From positions 1-54,341 of the forward strand of contig CALVST010000009.1 in the NCBI GenBank assembly GCA_944359365.1: DNA of 54,341 bases, in the 5' to 3' direction. Below are positions 17,194-27,866 of this stretch, in pieces. The translations under genes were made by a program, and so were the position numbers. This DNA comes from an uncultured Clostridia bacterium (GTDB lineage Bacteria > Bacillota > Clostridia > Christensenellales > Borkfalkiaceae). Below the pieces are notes generated by a model. The model did no database searches. It had not been told where the DNA came from and saw only the letters and a list, made by a program, of their open reading frames with translations. Every line of letters starts with the position of its first letter. Positions within the stretch are counted from its first letter, which is position 1.

Positions 17194-19781
17194 GCGGGAG
17201 CGGGCTGTCGCCGATGATGCGGCATTACCTTGAGATCAAAGACAAATATAAAGACTGCGTCGTCTTTTACCGCCTGGGCGATTTTTATGAAATGTTTTTT
17301 GACGATGCGCTGGAAGTTTCTCAGCTTTTGGATCTCACATTAACGGGAAGAGACTGCGGGCTGGAGGAGCGCGCCCCCATGTGCGGCATACCGTATCACG
17401 CGGCGGATACTTATATCGCAAAGCTCGTTGCGCTCGGCAAAAAAGTCGCCATCTGCGAACAGCTTTCCGATCCGAAAGAAACGAAGGGCATCGTAGAGCG
17501 AGACGTCATCCGCGTGGTTTCGTCGGGTACGCTCATCGAGAACGAACTGCTCGACGAAAAGAGAAACAATTACATCGCTTGCTGTTTCAAAGAAAAGGAA
17601 AATTTAGGGCTTGCCTGGACGGACATCACGACGGGCGAGTTCTGCACGGCGGCGTTCGGCGGAGACAAGGGACTGACGGAGATGATGGAATATCTCGTCA
17701 AACTGTCGCCCGCGGAAGTCATAACGAACGAGGAATTTCTGCTTGCAAGCAAAAATTCGCCCGCCATCCGCGCGGGCGGGCTGCCTGCATTTTCCTGTTA
17801 TGTTCCCTGGGCGTTCGGCAAGAGCCGCGCGGAAAAGAATCTGTGCGAACAGCTCGGCACAAAGACGCTCGAGCCTTTCGGGATAGCCGGCCGCGATGAA
17901 GTGATCGCCGCGGCGGGCGCCTTGGTGGAATATTTGCGCGAAACGCAGAAGCACGCGCTGAAAAATATCGACTCGCTGCGCTTTATTTCGGGCGACGGCG
18001 TGATGATGCTCGACACCGCCGCGATCAAAAATCTTGAACTGATCAAAACATTGGGCGAAGGCAAGCGCAAGGGTTCTCTGTTGTGGCTATTGGACGATAC
18101 CCACACGGCGATGGGCGCGCGGCTCATGCATTCTCTCGTGCTCAATCCTCTGCATTCCAAACAGGAGATCGAATACAGGCTTATGGGGGTGGAAGAGCTT
18201 TATAACGCCACCGTGATACGCATAGGCCTTGCCGACACGCTCAAAGAAGTGCGCGACATTGAGCGCATCGCGGGGAAGATCTCCAATAATAACCTTACCC
18301 CGAGAGATTGCGAGGCGTTGGGCGCTTCGCTTGCCGTAATCCCCAATCTGAAATTTCAGCTTACCGGGTTTTCATCTCCGATATTGAAAGAGATCGAAGA
18401 GGGACTCGGCGATTTTTCGGCTCTCTGCGATTTATTGAAAAGGGCTTTTATCGCCAATCCGCCCGTGAACGTCAAGGAAGGGGGCTACATCGCGGAAGGT
18501 TACAGCAAAGAGCTGGACGAACTGCGCGATATGCACAAGAACGGCGCGCGCCGCATCGCGGAAATGGAGGCGCGCGAGCGCGAGACTACGGGTATACGCA
18601 ATTTAAAAATAAAATACAATCGCGTGTTCGGCTATGCGATAGAAGTTACAAACTCTTTTCTCGACAAGGTGCCGTACAGCTATCAGCGCAGGCAGACGCT
18701 TGCAAATGCCGAGCGGTTCGTGACGGACGAACTGAAAGAGATAGAGGAAAAAATCCTTTCAAGTTCTGAAAGGAGCCTTACGACCGAGATCGCGCTGTTT
18801 GAACAAATCAAGGATACGCTCGCGCAAAATATCGGGCGGCTGAAAAAACTGGCATCCTGCATCGCGCTTTTAGATTGCCTCACATCCTTTGCCTGCGTTG
18901 CAAAAGAGCGCGCGTATTGCAGGCCTTCTATCGTGGATGCGGGCGGCGAATTGATCATAAAGGACGGTCGGCATCCCGTCGTAGAGGCGCTTTCCAAAGA
19001 GCGTTTTGTTCCCAACGATACCGTATTGGACGGAAAAGAGACGCGCACGATGGTCATAACCGGCCCGAACATGGCGGGCAAAAGCACCTATATGCGCCAG
19101 ACGGCGCTCATCGTGCTGATGGCGCACATCGGCTGTTTTGTCCCCGCGCGTTCTGCGCAGATCCCCGTCATCGACAGGATATTTACCCGCGTCGGCGCGA
19201 GCGACAATCTTATACTCGATCAAAGCACCTTTATGGTGGAGATGACGGAAGTTGCGTCCATCATCATGAATGCTACGCCCGATTCTTTGCTTATCCTCGA
19301 CGAAGTCGGCAGAGGGACGAGCACTTACGACGGGCTGAGCATCGCTTGGGCGGTTCTGGAATATCTGACGGAAAAGATCCGCGCAAAGACGCTGTTTGCC
19401 ACACATTACCATGAGCTTACCGAGCTTGAAGGAAAAATCGACGGCGTTAAAAATTATAAAGTGACGGTAAAAGAAGCCGCCGGCACGGTCATTTTCTTGC
19501 GAAAAATCATGCGGGGCGGCGCGAATAAGAGTTTCGGCATCGAGGTGGCGCGCCTTGCGGGCATACCCTCCGCGGTAACGTCGCGCGCGAAGGACATCCT
19601 GAAAAAACTTGAAAAGAACGACATCGCGCGGACTGCGATGGTTGTGCGGGAAAATTCGGAAGAGGCGCAGGCGGAGAGCGAGGCGGAGCGCATCCTTCGG
19701 GAGATCGACTTCAACAACCTTACGCCCATGCAGGCGTTTCACATCCTTTCAGATTTAGCGGAAAAAGTAAAAAAGGACTAA
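17190..19781 (+). CDS. mutS: DNA mismatch repair ATPase MutS
   Basis: MutS binds base mismatches and small loops and recruits MutL. The 863 residues carry the mismatch-reading F-Y-E motif (GDFYEMFFDDA), the Walker A loop TGPNMAGKSTYMRQ, Walker B LLILDEVGRGTSTYDG and the helix-turn-helix dimer region near the end. The length is normal for MutS1. It overlaps miaB by ATGA, so the two are translationally coupled. mutL follows after 3 bases. Confidence 0.97.
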   Translation: MSGSGLSPMMRHYLEIKDKYKDCVVFYRLGDFYEMFFDDALEVSQLLDLTLTGRDCGLEERAPMCGIPYHAADTYIAKLVALGKKVAICEQLSDPKETKGIVERDVIRVVSSGTLIENELLDEKRNNYIACCFKEKENLGLAWTDITTGEFCTAAFGGDKGLTEMMEYLVKLSPAEVITNEEFLLASKNSPAIRAGGLPAFSCYVPWAFGKSRAEKNLCEQLGTKTLEPFGIAGRDEVIAAAGALVEYLRETQKHALKNIDSLRFISGDGVMMLDTAAIKNLELIKTLGEGKRKGSLLWLLDDTHTAMGARLMHSLVLNPLHSKQEIEYRLMGVEELYNATVIRIGLADTLKEVRDIERIAGKISNNNLTPRDCEALGASLAVIPNLKFQLTGFSSPILKEIEEGLGDFSALCDLLKRAFIANPPVNVKEGGYIAEGYSKELDELRDMHKNGARRIAEMEARERETTGIRNLKIKYNRVFGYAIEVTNSFLDKVPYSYQRRQTLANAERFVTDELKEIEEKILSSSERSLTTEIALFEQIKDTLAQNIGRLKKLASCIALLDCLTSFACVAKERAYCRPSIVDAGGELIIKDGRHPVVEALSKERFVPNDTVLDGKETRTMVITGPNMAGKSTYMRQTALIVLMAHIGCFVPARSAQIPVIDRIFTRVGASDNLILDQSTFMVEMTEVASIIMNATPDSLLILDEVGRGTSTYDGLSIAWAVLEYLTEKIRAKTLFATHYHELTELEGKIDGVKNYKVTVKEAAGTVIFLRKIMRGGANKSFGIEVARLAGIPSAVTSRAKDILKKLEKNDIARTAMVVRENSEEAQAESEAERILREIDFNNLTPMQAFHILSDLAEKVKKD

Positions 19782-19784
19782 GCG

Positions 19785-21821
19785 ATGGCAAAGATCAATA
19801 TACTCGACAGCAGCATCTACAATCGGATCGCCGCGGGCGAGGTCGTGGAGCGCCCCGCGTCCGCGGTCAAAGAGTTTGTGGAAAACTCTATCGACGCCGG
19901 CGCCAAGAATATAGAGGTGCGTATAGAGCGGGGCGGGAAAGACCTCATCTCGGTCATTGACGACGGTTCCGGCATAGAGAGGTCGGAACTGCGGTCGGCT
20001 TTTCTGCCGCACGCCACGAGCAAGATCGCAAAGGTGGAGGATCTGGACGTCATTCAGACGCTCGGCTTTCGCGGCGAGGCGCTCGCATCCGTCGCATCGG
20101 TCGCGAACGTGACGCTCAAATCCAGGGCGGAGGGCGCGGAAGAGGCATTTATGCTGACCTGTTCCGGCGGAAAAATGGGCGAAGTTTTGCCCTGCGCCTT
20201 GGAGTGCGGCACGGAGATCGCTGCGGAAAATTTATTTTTCAATACGCCCGTGCGCGCCAAATTCATGAAGACCGACAAGGGGGAAGAGAGCGAAGTTTCC
20301 ACCGTGATCGCGCGCTTTATCCTCGGCAATCCGCACATCGCGTTCAAATATTTCATAGACGGAAAGCTGTCCGTGCAATCGTTCGGCGGCGGAGAGGAAG
20401 AGGCTGTCGCTGCCGTTTACGGCGCTTCGGTCATCGGCGAATGTTACCGCCTGGATGCGGTAAAACACGGCGTTCGCATACGCGGTTATCTCGGAAAACC
20501 GTCTTATACAAAGGCAAACCGCACTTATCAGAGTACTTTCGTAAACGGGCGCTTTGTTTCAAACAATACGATATCTTCCGCCGTTGCCAACGCATATGCG
20601 AGATATTTGATGAAGCGGCAATATCCCTTTTATGTACTCTTTATTGATGTACCGCCTGAAGTTGTAGACGTGAACGTGCACCCCAACAAGTCGGACGTGC
20701 GCTTTGAAAACAATCAGGTCATTTACGGAAGCGTCTATTCCGTCATATCTGCGGTGCTCGACGGAAACGCGTCTGCTCTTGAATATGTCGTCAAAGGCGG
20801 CGAAAGCGGCGGAATGCAGGATACGGTTTCAGAGTTCATTTTGCCGAAACGCGATGAAAATACCGCGGCGCCGAACCCTGATAAACCGGTTGGGCAGACG
20901 ATAACGCCGGTACCATTTCCCGAGGCAGGAAAGAGCGCTGTGCCGAATGCCGCCGACTATGCCCCGCCGACAGATATTCGTGCGCCGCATTATTCCGCGC
21001 AAAGCGAGGCGCGGCAATATATTCCTCCGAAAAGCGAATTCGGCAGGGGATTTGAAATTTCTTTTCACGACAGCGTACCTTCGATGTCGCCGACCGGCAG
21101 CGCTGAAAGCAAACCCTCGTTTGCCGGCAGTACGTTTACGGAAGCTAACGGAAAGAACGCTGACGCGGAAAAAGAGGACGTCTTCGCGGAAAACAAAAAA
21201 TATCTCGAACTTCTTGCACAGAAGGCGAAACAGCAGAAGATCGTCTTTGAAAATGCGGTTTATAAGGGCAGCCTTTTCAATACCTATCTCATCTATGAAG
21301 AGGGCGACAATGCGTATCTGATAGATCAACACGCCGCGCATGAGCGCTTGATATTTGACCGGCTCTGCGCGGAGATGAAGGAACGCAAAGTGATACGCCA
21401 ACCGATGCTCGTTCCCTTTGTCCTTTCGGTCAACAGAGAAGAGTCGCAGTTTGTGGCGGACAATCTTGACAACATTTCGGATATCGGTTTCGAGATAGAA
21501 GAATTCGGGGAAGGGAGCTATAAAATATCCGCCGTTCCCGTAGATTTGCAGGATATAGACTTGCAGGCATTTTTCGCGGAGCTGCTCGGAGAACTCGGCA
21601 ATCTGAGAGGGATACGCTTAAACGAGTTGCTGCGCGATAAGATCGCAATGACTGCGTGCAAACACGCGATAAAGGGCGGCATGGCTTTGACCGATTCGGA
21701 AAAGGAAAAGCTCTTTGCAATGCTGCGCGGCGATATGGGGCTGAAATGTCCGCACGGGCGCCCTGTCGCGGTGAAACTTACGAAGTATGAAATTGAAAAA
21801 ATGTTCAAAAGGATCGTTTGA
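19785..21821 (+). CDS. mutL: DNA mismatch repair endonuclease MutL
   Basis: MutL links MutS recognition to strand incision. The 678 residues have the GHKL ATPase motifs (EVVERPASAVKELVEN-like, DDGSGI, TLGFRGEALASV) in the first 330 residues and a low-complexity Pro/Ser/Ala linker (about 345-470). The C-terminal domain has the metal motif DQHAAHERLIFDR, ACKHAIKG and CPHGRP. This is the endonuclease-type MutL of bacteria without MutH. AAGGA precedes the ATG. Confidence 0.96.
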   Translation: MAKINILDSSIYNRIAAGEVVERPASAVKEFVENSIDAGAKNIEVRIERGGKDLISVIDDGSGIERSELRSAFLPHATSKIAKVEDLDVIQTLGFRGEALASVASVANVTLKSRAEGAEEAFMLTCSGGKMGEVLPCALECGTEIAAENLFFNTPVRAKFMKTDKGEESEVSTVIARFILGNPHIAFKYFIDGKLSVQSFGGGEEEAVAAVYGASVIGECYRLDAVKHGVRIRGYLGKPSYTKANRTYQSTFVNGRFVSNNTISSAVANAYARYLMKRQYPFYVLFIDVPPEVVDVNVHPNKSDVRFENNQVIYGSVYSVISAVLDGNASALEYVVKGGESGGMQDTVSEFILPKRDENTAAPNPDKPVGQTITPVPFPEAGKSAVPNAADYAPPTDIRAPHYSAQSEARQYIPPKSEFGRGFEISFHDSVPSMSPTGSAESKPSFAGSTFTEANGKNADAEKEDVFAENKKYLELLAQKAKQQKIVFENAVYKGSLFNTYLIYEEGDNAYLIDQHAAHERLIFDRLCAEMKERKVIRQPMLVPFVLSVNREESQFVADNLDNISDIGFEIEEFGEGSYKISAVPVDLQDIDLQAFFAELLGELGNLRGIRLNELLRDKIAMTACKHAIKGGMALTDSEKEKLFAMLRGDMGLKCPHGRPVAVKLTKYEIEKMFKRIV

Positions 21822-22724
21822 GTGAAAACATTGGCGGTATGCGGCGCTACGGCGTCGGGAAAAACCGGATTTGCGGTCGACATAGCGGAAAAGATCGGCG
21901 GAGAGGTCGTCTCCGCCGATTGTATGCTCGTATACAAAGGCTTGGATATCGGTACGGCAAAGCCTACGAGGGAAGAGATGCGCGGCGTTGTGCACCACAT
22001 GATAGACGTCGCACAGCCGACGCAAAATTATTCCGTGAGCGAATATGCGGCAGACGCGGAACAGGCGCTGCAAGATATGGCAAAGCGCGAAGTGCCTGCC
22101 GTCATCTGCGGCGGCACGGGGTTCTATATTCAGTCGCTTTTATTTGAAAGAGGGCTTGGCGGCGCGCCTGCCGACGAAAAGATACGCCGCGAGTACGAAG
22201 CGATCGTGCGCGAAAAGGGCAATTCATATCTGCATTCTCTGCTGAAAGAAGTGGACGCCGAAAGCGCGGAAAAACTTCATCCGAATGATGTAAAGCGGGT
22301 TGTGCGAGCGTTGGAAATATATCGGCTGACGGGCAGAAAAAAGTCCGAGCAGAAGGACGGTTTTGTTCCGAAACGCGATTATATTGCCGTCGCGTTCGAT
22401 TATCCGAGGCAGGAGATTTACGAGCGCATCGAGCGCCGCGTGGACGACATGCTGGCGGCAGGGCTTGTGGACGAAGTGGAAGGTTTATATCGTAGCGGCA
22501 TAGACGAACATTATCAATGCATGCAGGGCATTGGCTATAAAGAAGTGCTTGAATATTTAAAAAATAATATTTCATACAGTACTATGTCAGACATGATAAA
22601 GCAAAATACGCGCAATTATGCCAAGCGGCAGATCACTTTTTTCAAAAAACTGCCGAATTTGCGATGGCTTACGCCGGGCAAGGACAATTGCGATACTGTA
22701 TTGAGGTGGATGAATGAAAATTGA
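21822..22724 (+). CDS. miaA: tRNA dimethylallyltransferase MiaA
   Basis: MiaA transfers dimethylallyl to N6 of A37 in UNN-reading tRNAs, making the substrate for MiaB. The 300 residues contain the P-loop GATASGKTGFA, the D-S-A-D-C-like SADCMLVYKGLDIGTAKP motif, HHMIDV, and QCMQGIGYKE. The start is GTG, directly after the mutL TGA, with AAAAGGA inside the mutL end. Its 3' end overlaps the next gene by 11 bases. Confidence 0.96.
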   Translation: MKTLAVCGATASGKTGFAVDIAEKIGGEVVSADCMLVYKGLDIGTAKPTREEMRGVVHHMIDVAQPTQNYSVSEYAADAEQALQDMAKREVPAVICGGTGFYIQSLLFERGLGGAPADEKIRREYEAIVREKGNSYLHSLLKEVDAESAEKLHPNDVKRVVRALEIYRLTGRKKSEQKDGFVPKRDYIAVAFDYPRQEIYERIERRVDDMLAAGLVDEVEGLYRSGIDEHYQCMQGIGYKEVLEYLKNNISYSTMSDMIKQNTRNYAKRQITFFKKLPNLRWLTPGKDNCDTVLRWMNEN

Positions 22725-23931
22725 AGAATTGATAAATTCTTGCGAAAATTCCCTGCAAGAAAAGTTCCGCTACGCCGACGAGGTGGCGTATTTCAATCAG
22801 AGCAAAGTTTTAGAGGCGTTCCGCAAAAACAGGATCGCGCTCCGCCATTTTGTGCCTTCCACGGGGTACGGGTACAGCGATGAAGGACGCGACGCGTTGG
22901 GCACATTGTTTGCTGATATTTTCGGCGCCGAGGCGGGGCTTGTTTCGCCGAATTTGGTTTCGGGCACGCACGCTTTGACGGTCGGGCTGTTCGGCGTTCT
23001 GAAAACGGGCGATACGCTCTTTTCCATATCGGGAGATCCTTACGATACGCTGCAAGAAGTCATCTCGGGCAGAGGGAACGGTTCTCTTGCGGACTACGGC
23101 ATCAAATTCAAAAAATGCGAGCTTATCGGCGGCGATTTCGATTTTCAGGCGATCGCCGAAGGACTGAAAGATCCGGCTGTGAAAGTTGTTTTTATTCAGC
23201 GCTCGCGCGGCTATGCGTGGAGAGATGCGCTCAGTGAAGAGAAAATCGCGAGCGCGACGGCTTTCGTGCGCGCGCAAGGTTTCAACGGCTGCATATTCGT
23301 GGACAATTGTTACGGCGAGTTCGTCGAAAAAACGGAGCCTACGCAAAACGGAGCGGACATTGCCGTCGGCTCGCTCATCAAAAACGCGGGCGGGGGCATC
23401 GCGCCTACGGGCGGCTATATCGTCGGCAAAAGAGAATATGTCGACCGGATCGCAGGGCGGCTGACCGCGCCTTCCGTCGGGGCCGAAGTCGGTTCTTATG
23501 CGTTCGGTTATCAGTATTTTTATGAGGGCGTGTTTTTGGCGCCGCATACCGTCTGCCAAAGCGTGAAGGGCGGGCTTCTTATCGGAGCGTGCCTTGAAAA
23601 ACTTGGGTATAAAACGTCGCCCTCGCTCGACGTGCCGCCTTACGACATCACGCGTGCCATCCGCTTTCATACGAAAGAGCAGTTGATCGGGTTTATTCAG
23701 GCAGTGCAGGAGGCTTCGCCCGTCGACAGTTTCGTGACGCTCGAACCTTGGGATATGCCGGGGTATCAGGAGCAGGTCATCATGGCCGCGGGTACCTTCG
23801 TGCAGGGCGCGTCCATCGAGCTTTCTGCCGACGCGCCGATCAAAGAGCCGTATATCGCTTATTTTCAGGGCGGGCTTACTTACGAACACTGCAAGTATGC
23901 GCTCTCGAAGATCCTTGCAAAATTGGTGTAA
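22714..23931 (+). CDS. ynbB: methionine gamma-lyase family PLP protein (YnbB type)
   Basis: This 405-residue fold-type I PLP enzyme belongs to the family often labelled aluminium-resistance protein / YnbB, whose physiological reaction is not settled. The PLP lysine lies in GSLIKNAGGGIAPTGGY, and the preceding VDNCYGEFVE supplies the Asp that contacts the pyridine nitrogen. The N-terminal part has HFVPSTGYGYSDEGRD. GAGGTGG precedes ATG 22714, inside the end of miaA. In many Bacillota this gene sits beside miaA/hfq; no hfq is found between them here. Confidence 0.88.
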   Translation: MKIEELINSCENSLQEKFRYADEVAYFNQSKVLEAFRKNRIALRHFVPSTGYGYSDEGRDALGTLFADIFGAEAGLVSPNLVSGTHALTVGLFGVLKTGDTLFSISGDPYDTLQEVISGRGNGSLADYGIKFKKCELIGGDFDFQAIAEGLKDPAVKVVFIQRSRGYAWRDALSEEKIASATAFVRAQGFNGCIFVDNCYGEFVEKTEPTQNGADIAVGSLIKNAGGGIAPTGGYIVGKREYVDRIAGRLTAPSVGAEVGSYAFGYQYFYEGVFLAPHTVCQSVKGGLLIGACLEKLGYKTSPSLDVPPYDITRAIRFHTKEQLIGFIQAVQEASPVDSFVTLEPWDMPGYQEQVIMAAGTFVQGASIELSADAPIKEPYIAYFQGGLTYEHCKYALSKILAKLV

Positions 23932-23977
23932 CCTTTTGCGGCTGTTTTACAGTTAAATCACGGAGATATAGCATTCT

Positions 23978-24517
23978 ATGCCGCTGACAATAAAAAGGAT
24001 CGGCAAAAAATATGCCGACCGAAAAAACATAAAAAGGTTATATAAAACCGCCTTTCCGCGAAACGAACGCATGCGCTTTCGGTCGCTGGAAAAATCTGCA
24101 GATTCCGCAATGGTGGAATGGCTTGCCTATTATAATGACGGCAAATTCGTGGGGTTTTCGTATCTCTCTTTCGACGATGCGATCGCGTATCTTTTTTATT
24201 TTGCGGTGCATGATGAGTCTCGTTCCAAAGGTTACGGCAGCGAAATATTGGCGGATATAAAGCGCAGGCATGCAGATAAAACCGTCGTTTTGGATATAGA
24301 AGCGTGCGGCGATGCGGCAAAAAACCGCGAACAGCGGCTCAGGCGCAGAGATTTTTACTTTCGCAACGGCTTTGCGGATGCGGGGTTCGATTCCAATTAC
24401 CACGGGGTGCATTACGATACACTGCTTTACGGCGGAGAATGCAGCAAAGCGCGCCTGATGCAGTTATTTAAGAAATACCGTCGGGAAGTTTTAAGCGAAC
24501 GGGTGAAGGACAAATAA
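23978..24517 (+). CDS. GNAT family N-acetyltransferase
   Basis: The 179-residue product shows the GNAT fold: beta strands around FVGFSYLSF and YLFYFAVHDE, the acetyl-CoA loop R-S-K-G-Y-G-S (residues about 86-92), then a helix and the conserved late strand VVLDIEACG. Residues 20-50 are rich in basic amino acids. CGGAG lies about 12 bases before ATG, so initiation may be weak. The substrate is unknown. It follows ynbB by 46 bases and may be the last gene of the operon, since a bidirectional terminator follows. Confidence 0.8.
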   Translation: MPLTIKRIGKKYADRKNIKRLYKTAFPRNERMRFRSLEKSADSAMVEWLAYYNDGKFVGFSYLSFDDAIAYLFYFAVHDESRSKGYGSEILADIKRRHADKTVVLDIEACGDAAKNREQRLRRRDFYFRNGFADAGFDSNYHGVHYDTLLYGGECSKARLMQLFKKYRREVLSERVKDK

Positions 24518-24543
24518 AATCATACAAATTCGCAATAAAGAGG

Positions 24544-24570
24544 AAGGGCACGGATCAATTCCGTGCCCTT
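24544..24570. terminator. bidirectional terminator between the GNAT gene and groEL
   Basis: An 11-bp perfect stem, AAGGGCACGGA (24544-24554) and TCCGTGCCCTT (24560-24570), has a 5-base loop and lies between convergent genes. T-rich stretches are modest on both sides. Confidence 0.75.
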
Positions 24571-24620
24571 CGGCATTTTCGCGGCGTTTGCCGCGCTTTT
24601 ATTTGTCTTTCAATAAAGGC

Positions 24621-26270
<1,650 letters not shown>

Positions 26271-26276
26271 TTACCG

Positions 26277-26561
26277 TTATTCGACGATCGCCAAAATATC
26301 GCTTTGGCGGATGATCGTAAATTCTTTGCCGTCTACCTTGAATTCGCTGCCCGAATACTTCGAGTAGAGAATGGTGTCGCCCACTTTGACGACCATTTTC
26401 ACCTCTTTTCCGTCTACCATTCCGCCGGGGCCGACGGCAACTACGCGCGCGGTCTGCGGTTTTTCCTGTGCGGAAGAGGGAAGAATGAAGCCGCTCTTCG
26501 TCTTCTCTTCTTTCTCAACGCTTTCGACAACTACTTTATCGAATAAGGGTTTGATGTTCAT
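26277..26561 (-). CDS. groES: co-chaperonin GroES (10 kDa)
   Basis: GroES caps the GroEL ring. The 94 residues start MNIKPLFDKVVVE, contain the mobile loop EEKTKSGFILPSSAQEKPQ, and end with the GDTILYSKYSGSE strand. It is full length. AGGAGG precedes the start on the minus strand. It is transcribed from the promoter at 26631-26658 and probably repressed by HrcA. Confidence 0.98.
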   Translation of the reverse strand: MNIKPLFDKVVVESVEKEEKTKSGFILPSSAQEKPQTARVVAVGPGGMVDGKEVKMVVKVGDTILYSKYSGSEFKVDGKEFTIIRQSDILAIVE

Positions 26562-26593
26562 AGAGTCTGCCTCCTAAAAATTTTCAAATCGAT

Positions 26594-26620
26594 TTAGCAC
26601 TTTCTTGCCCTGAGTGCTAA
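26594..26620. promoter_or_regulatory. CIRCE operator 1 (HrcA site)
   Basis: TTAGCACTT, 9 bases, GAGTGCTAA: one mismatch to the CIRCE consensus TTAGCACTC-N9-GAGTGCTAA. It lies between the groES promoter and the groES start, the classic repressor position. Confidence 0.95.
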
Positions 26621-26630
26621 TTTACTATAT

Positions 26631-26658
26631 ATTATATACAATCGGAAACAAAAGTCAA
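26631..26658 (-). promoter_or_regulatory. sigma-A promoter of groESL
   Basis: On the minus strand, TTGACT (26658-26653), a 16-base spacer and TATAAT (26636-26631). It lies between the two CIRCE elements. Confidence 0.8.
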
Positions 26659-26685
26659 ACGTTTTAACGGCAAAAAAGTAAATTT

Positions 26686-26712
26686 TTAGCACTTTTATTA
26701 AAAGAGTGCTAA
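26686..26712. promoter_or_regulatory. CIRCE operator 2 (HrcA site)
   Basis: A second TTAGCACTT-N9-GAGTGCTAA, with both arms identical to operator 1 and a different 9-base centre. It lies upstream of the groESL promoter and about 90 bases before the divergent deaminase gene, so it could also affect that gene. Confidence 0.9.
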
Positions 26713-26802
26713 ATTTATTTATTTCAGAAAAAAGTATATAATTTTTTTGTGCTTGCGTTTCGCGTGGAAATATGGTAAAATATAAAACAAAGGAGAAATG
26801 GC

Positions 26803-27264
26803 ATGGATAAGTGGGACAAACGATTCATGGAACTTACGGAAACGGTCGCCGGTTGGTCGAGCTGTTTTCAGGAAAACAGACACGTCGGCGCGGTCATCGT
26901 GCTGGATAAAAGGGTGCTTACGACGGGGTATAACGGTGCGCCCGCGGGCATACGCAGCTGTGTAGACAAGGGCGAATGCCTCCGCAGGAAACTGAATGTT
27001 CCGAGCGGAACGAGGCAGGAATTGTGCTATGCGGTACATGCCGAACAGAACGCCATCATACAGGCGGCGCGGCTCGGCATCAAGATCGGCGGAGCGACGC
27101 TGTATTGCACACATCAGCCCTGCGTTATCTGCGCGAAAATGATCATCAACGCGGGCATCGCGCGCGTCGTCTATAAAGAGGGGTATCCCGACGAATTTTC
27201 CGTGCAGCTGTTCAAAGAGGCGGGCGTGCTCGTTCAAAAATATGAAGATATCGAAAAGGAGTAA
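26803..27264 (+). CDS. dCMP deaminase family protein (ComEB-like)
   Basis: The 153-residue zinc cytidine/deoxycytidylate deaminase fold has the metal motif H79-A-E81 (AVHAEQNAII) and P-C107-V-I-C110. It probably deaminates dCMP to dUMP for dTTP synthesis. The product resembles ComEB of competence loci, but no com genes are nearby. AAAGGAGAA precedes the ATG. It is divergent from groESL and followed after 6 bases by the cyclophilin gene. Confidence 0.88.
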   Translation: MDKWDKRFMELTETVAGWSSCFQENRHVGAVIVLDKRVLTTGYNGAPAGIRSCVDKGECLRRKLNVPSGTRQELCYAVHAEQNAIIQAARLGIKIGGATLYCTHQPCVICAKMIINAGIARVVYKEGYPDEFSVQLFKEAGVLVQKYEDIEKE

Positions 27265-27270
27265 AATCGC

Positions 27271-27792
27271 ATGAATCCTATCGTAACCATTCAAATGCAA
27301 AGCGGAAAGATCATTAAGGCGGAACTTTATCCCGATAAAGCGCCGAACACCGTCAACAATTTCATTTCGCTCGTGAAAAGCGGGTTTTATGACGGCTTAG
27401 GCTTTCACAGGATCATCGAGGGCTTTATGATACAAGGCGGCGATCCTGCGGGCAACGGTACGGGCGGCCCCGGGTATTCCATTAAAGGAGAGTTCCGTTC
27501 CAACGGTTTTGCGGCAAACGACGTCAAACATCTTCGCGGCGTCCTTTCGATGGCGCGGTCGATGATGCCCGACAGTGCCGGTTCGCAGTTTTTTATCATG
27601 CACGAGAACGCGGCGCACCTCGACGGGCAGTATGCCGCATTCGGCAAAGTTACCGAGGGCATGGACGTCGTGGACGAGATAGCTGCCGTTCCTACGGATA
27701 TGCGCGACAGACCGCGCGAACCGCAGGTCATGGAAAAAGTTACGGTGGAAACTTTCGGCACGGAATATCCCGAACCGAAAAAAGCAAGATAA
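27271..27792 (+). CDS. cyclophilin-type peptidyl-prolyl isomerase
   Basis: The 173-residue enzyme speeds cis-trans isomerisation of prolyl bonds. Visible motifs are FHRIIEGFMIQGGDPAGNGTGG (catalytic Arg in FHRI), SMARS...DSAGSQFFI and LDGQYAAFGKVTEGMDVVD. No signal peptide is present, so it is cytoplasmic. AAAAGGAG overlaps the end of the deaminase gene, indicating coexpression. A terminator follows at once. Confidence 0.93.
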   Translation: MNPIVTIQMQSGKIIKAELYPDKAPNTVNNFISLVKSGFYDGLGFHRIIEGFMIQGGDPAGNGTGGPGYSIKGEFRSNGFAANDVKHLRGVLSMARSMMPDSAGSQFFIMHENAAHLDGQYAAFGKVTEGMDVVDEIAAVPTDMRDRPREPQVMEKVTVETFGTEYPEPKKAR

Positions 27793-27799
27793 GTCAAAG

Positions 27800-27829
27800 A
27801 AGGCGGGAATGTGAAGTCCCGCCTTTTGC
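27800..27829 (+). terminator. rho-independent terminator
   Basis: AAGGCGGGA (27800-27808) pairs with TCCCGCCTT (27817-27825) around an 8-base loop. The 3' arm runs into TTTT. Confidence 0.85.
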
Positions 27830-27866
27830 ACGCCCGGATCTTTATGCGCATATCATTATATTATAT

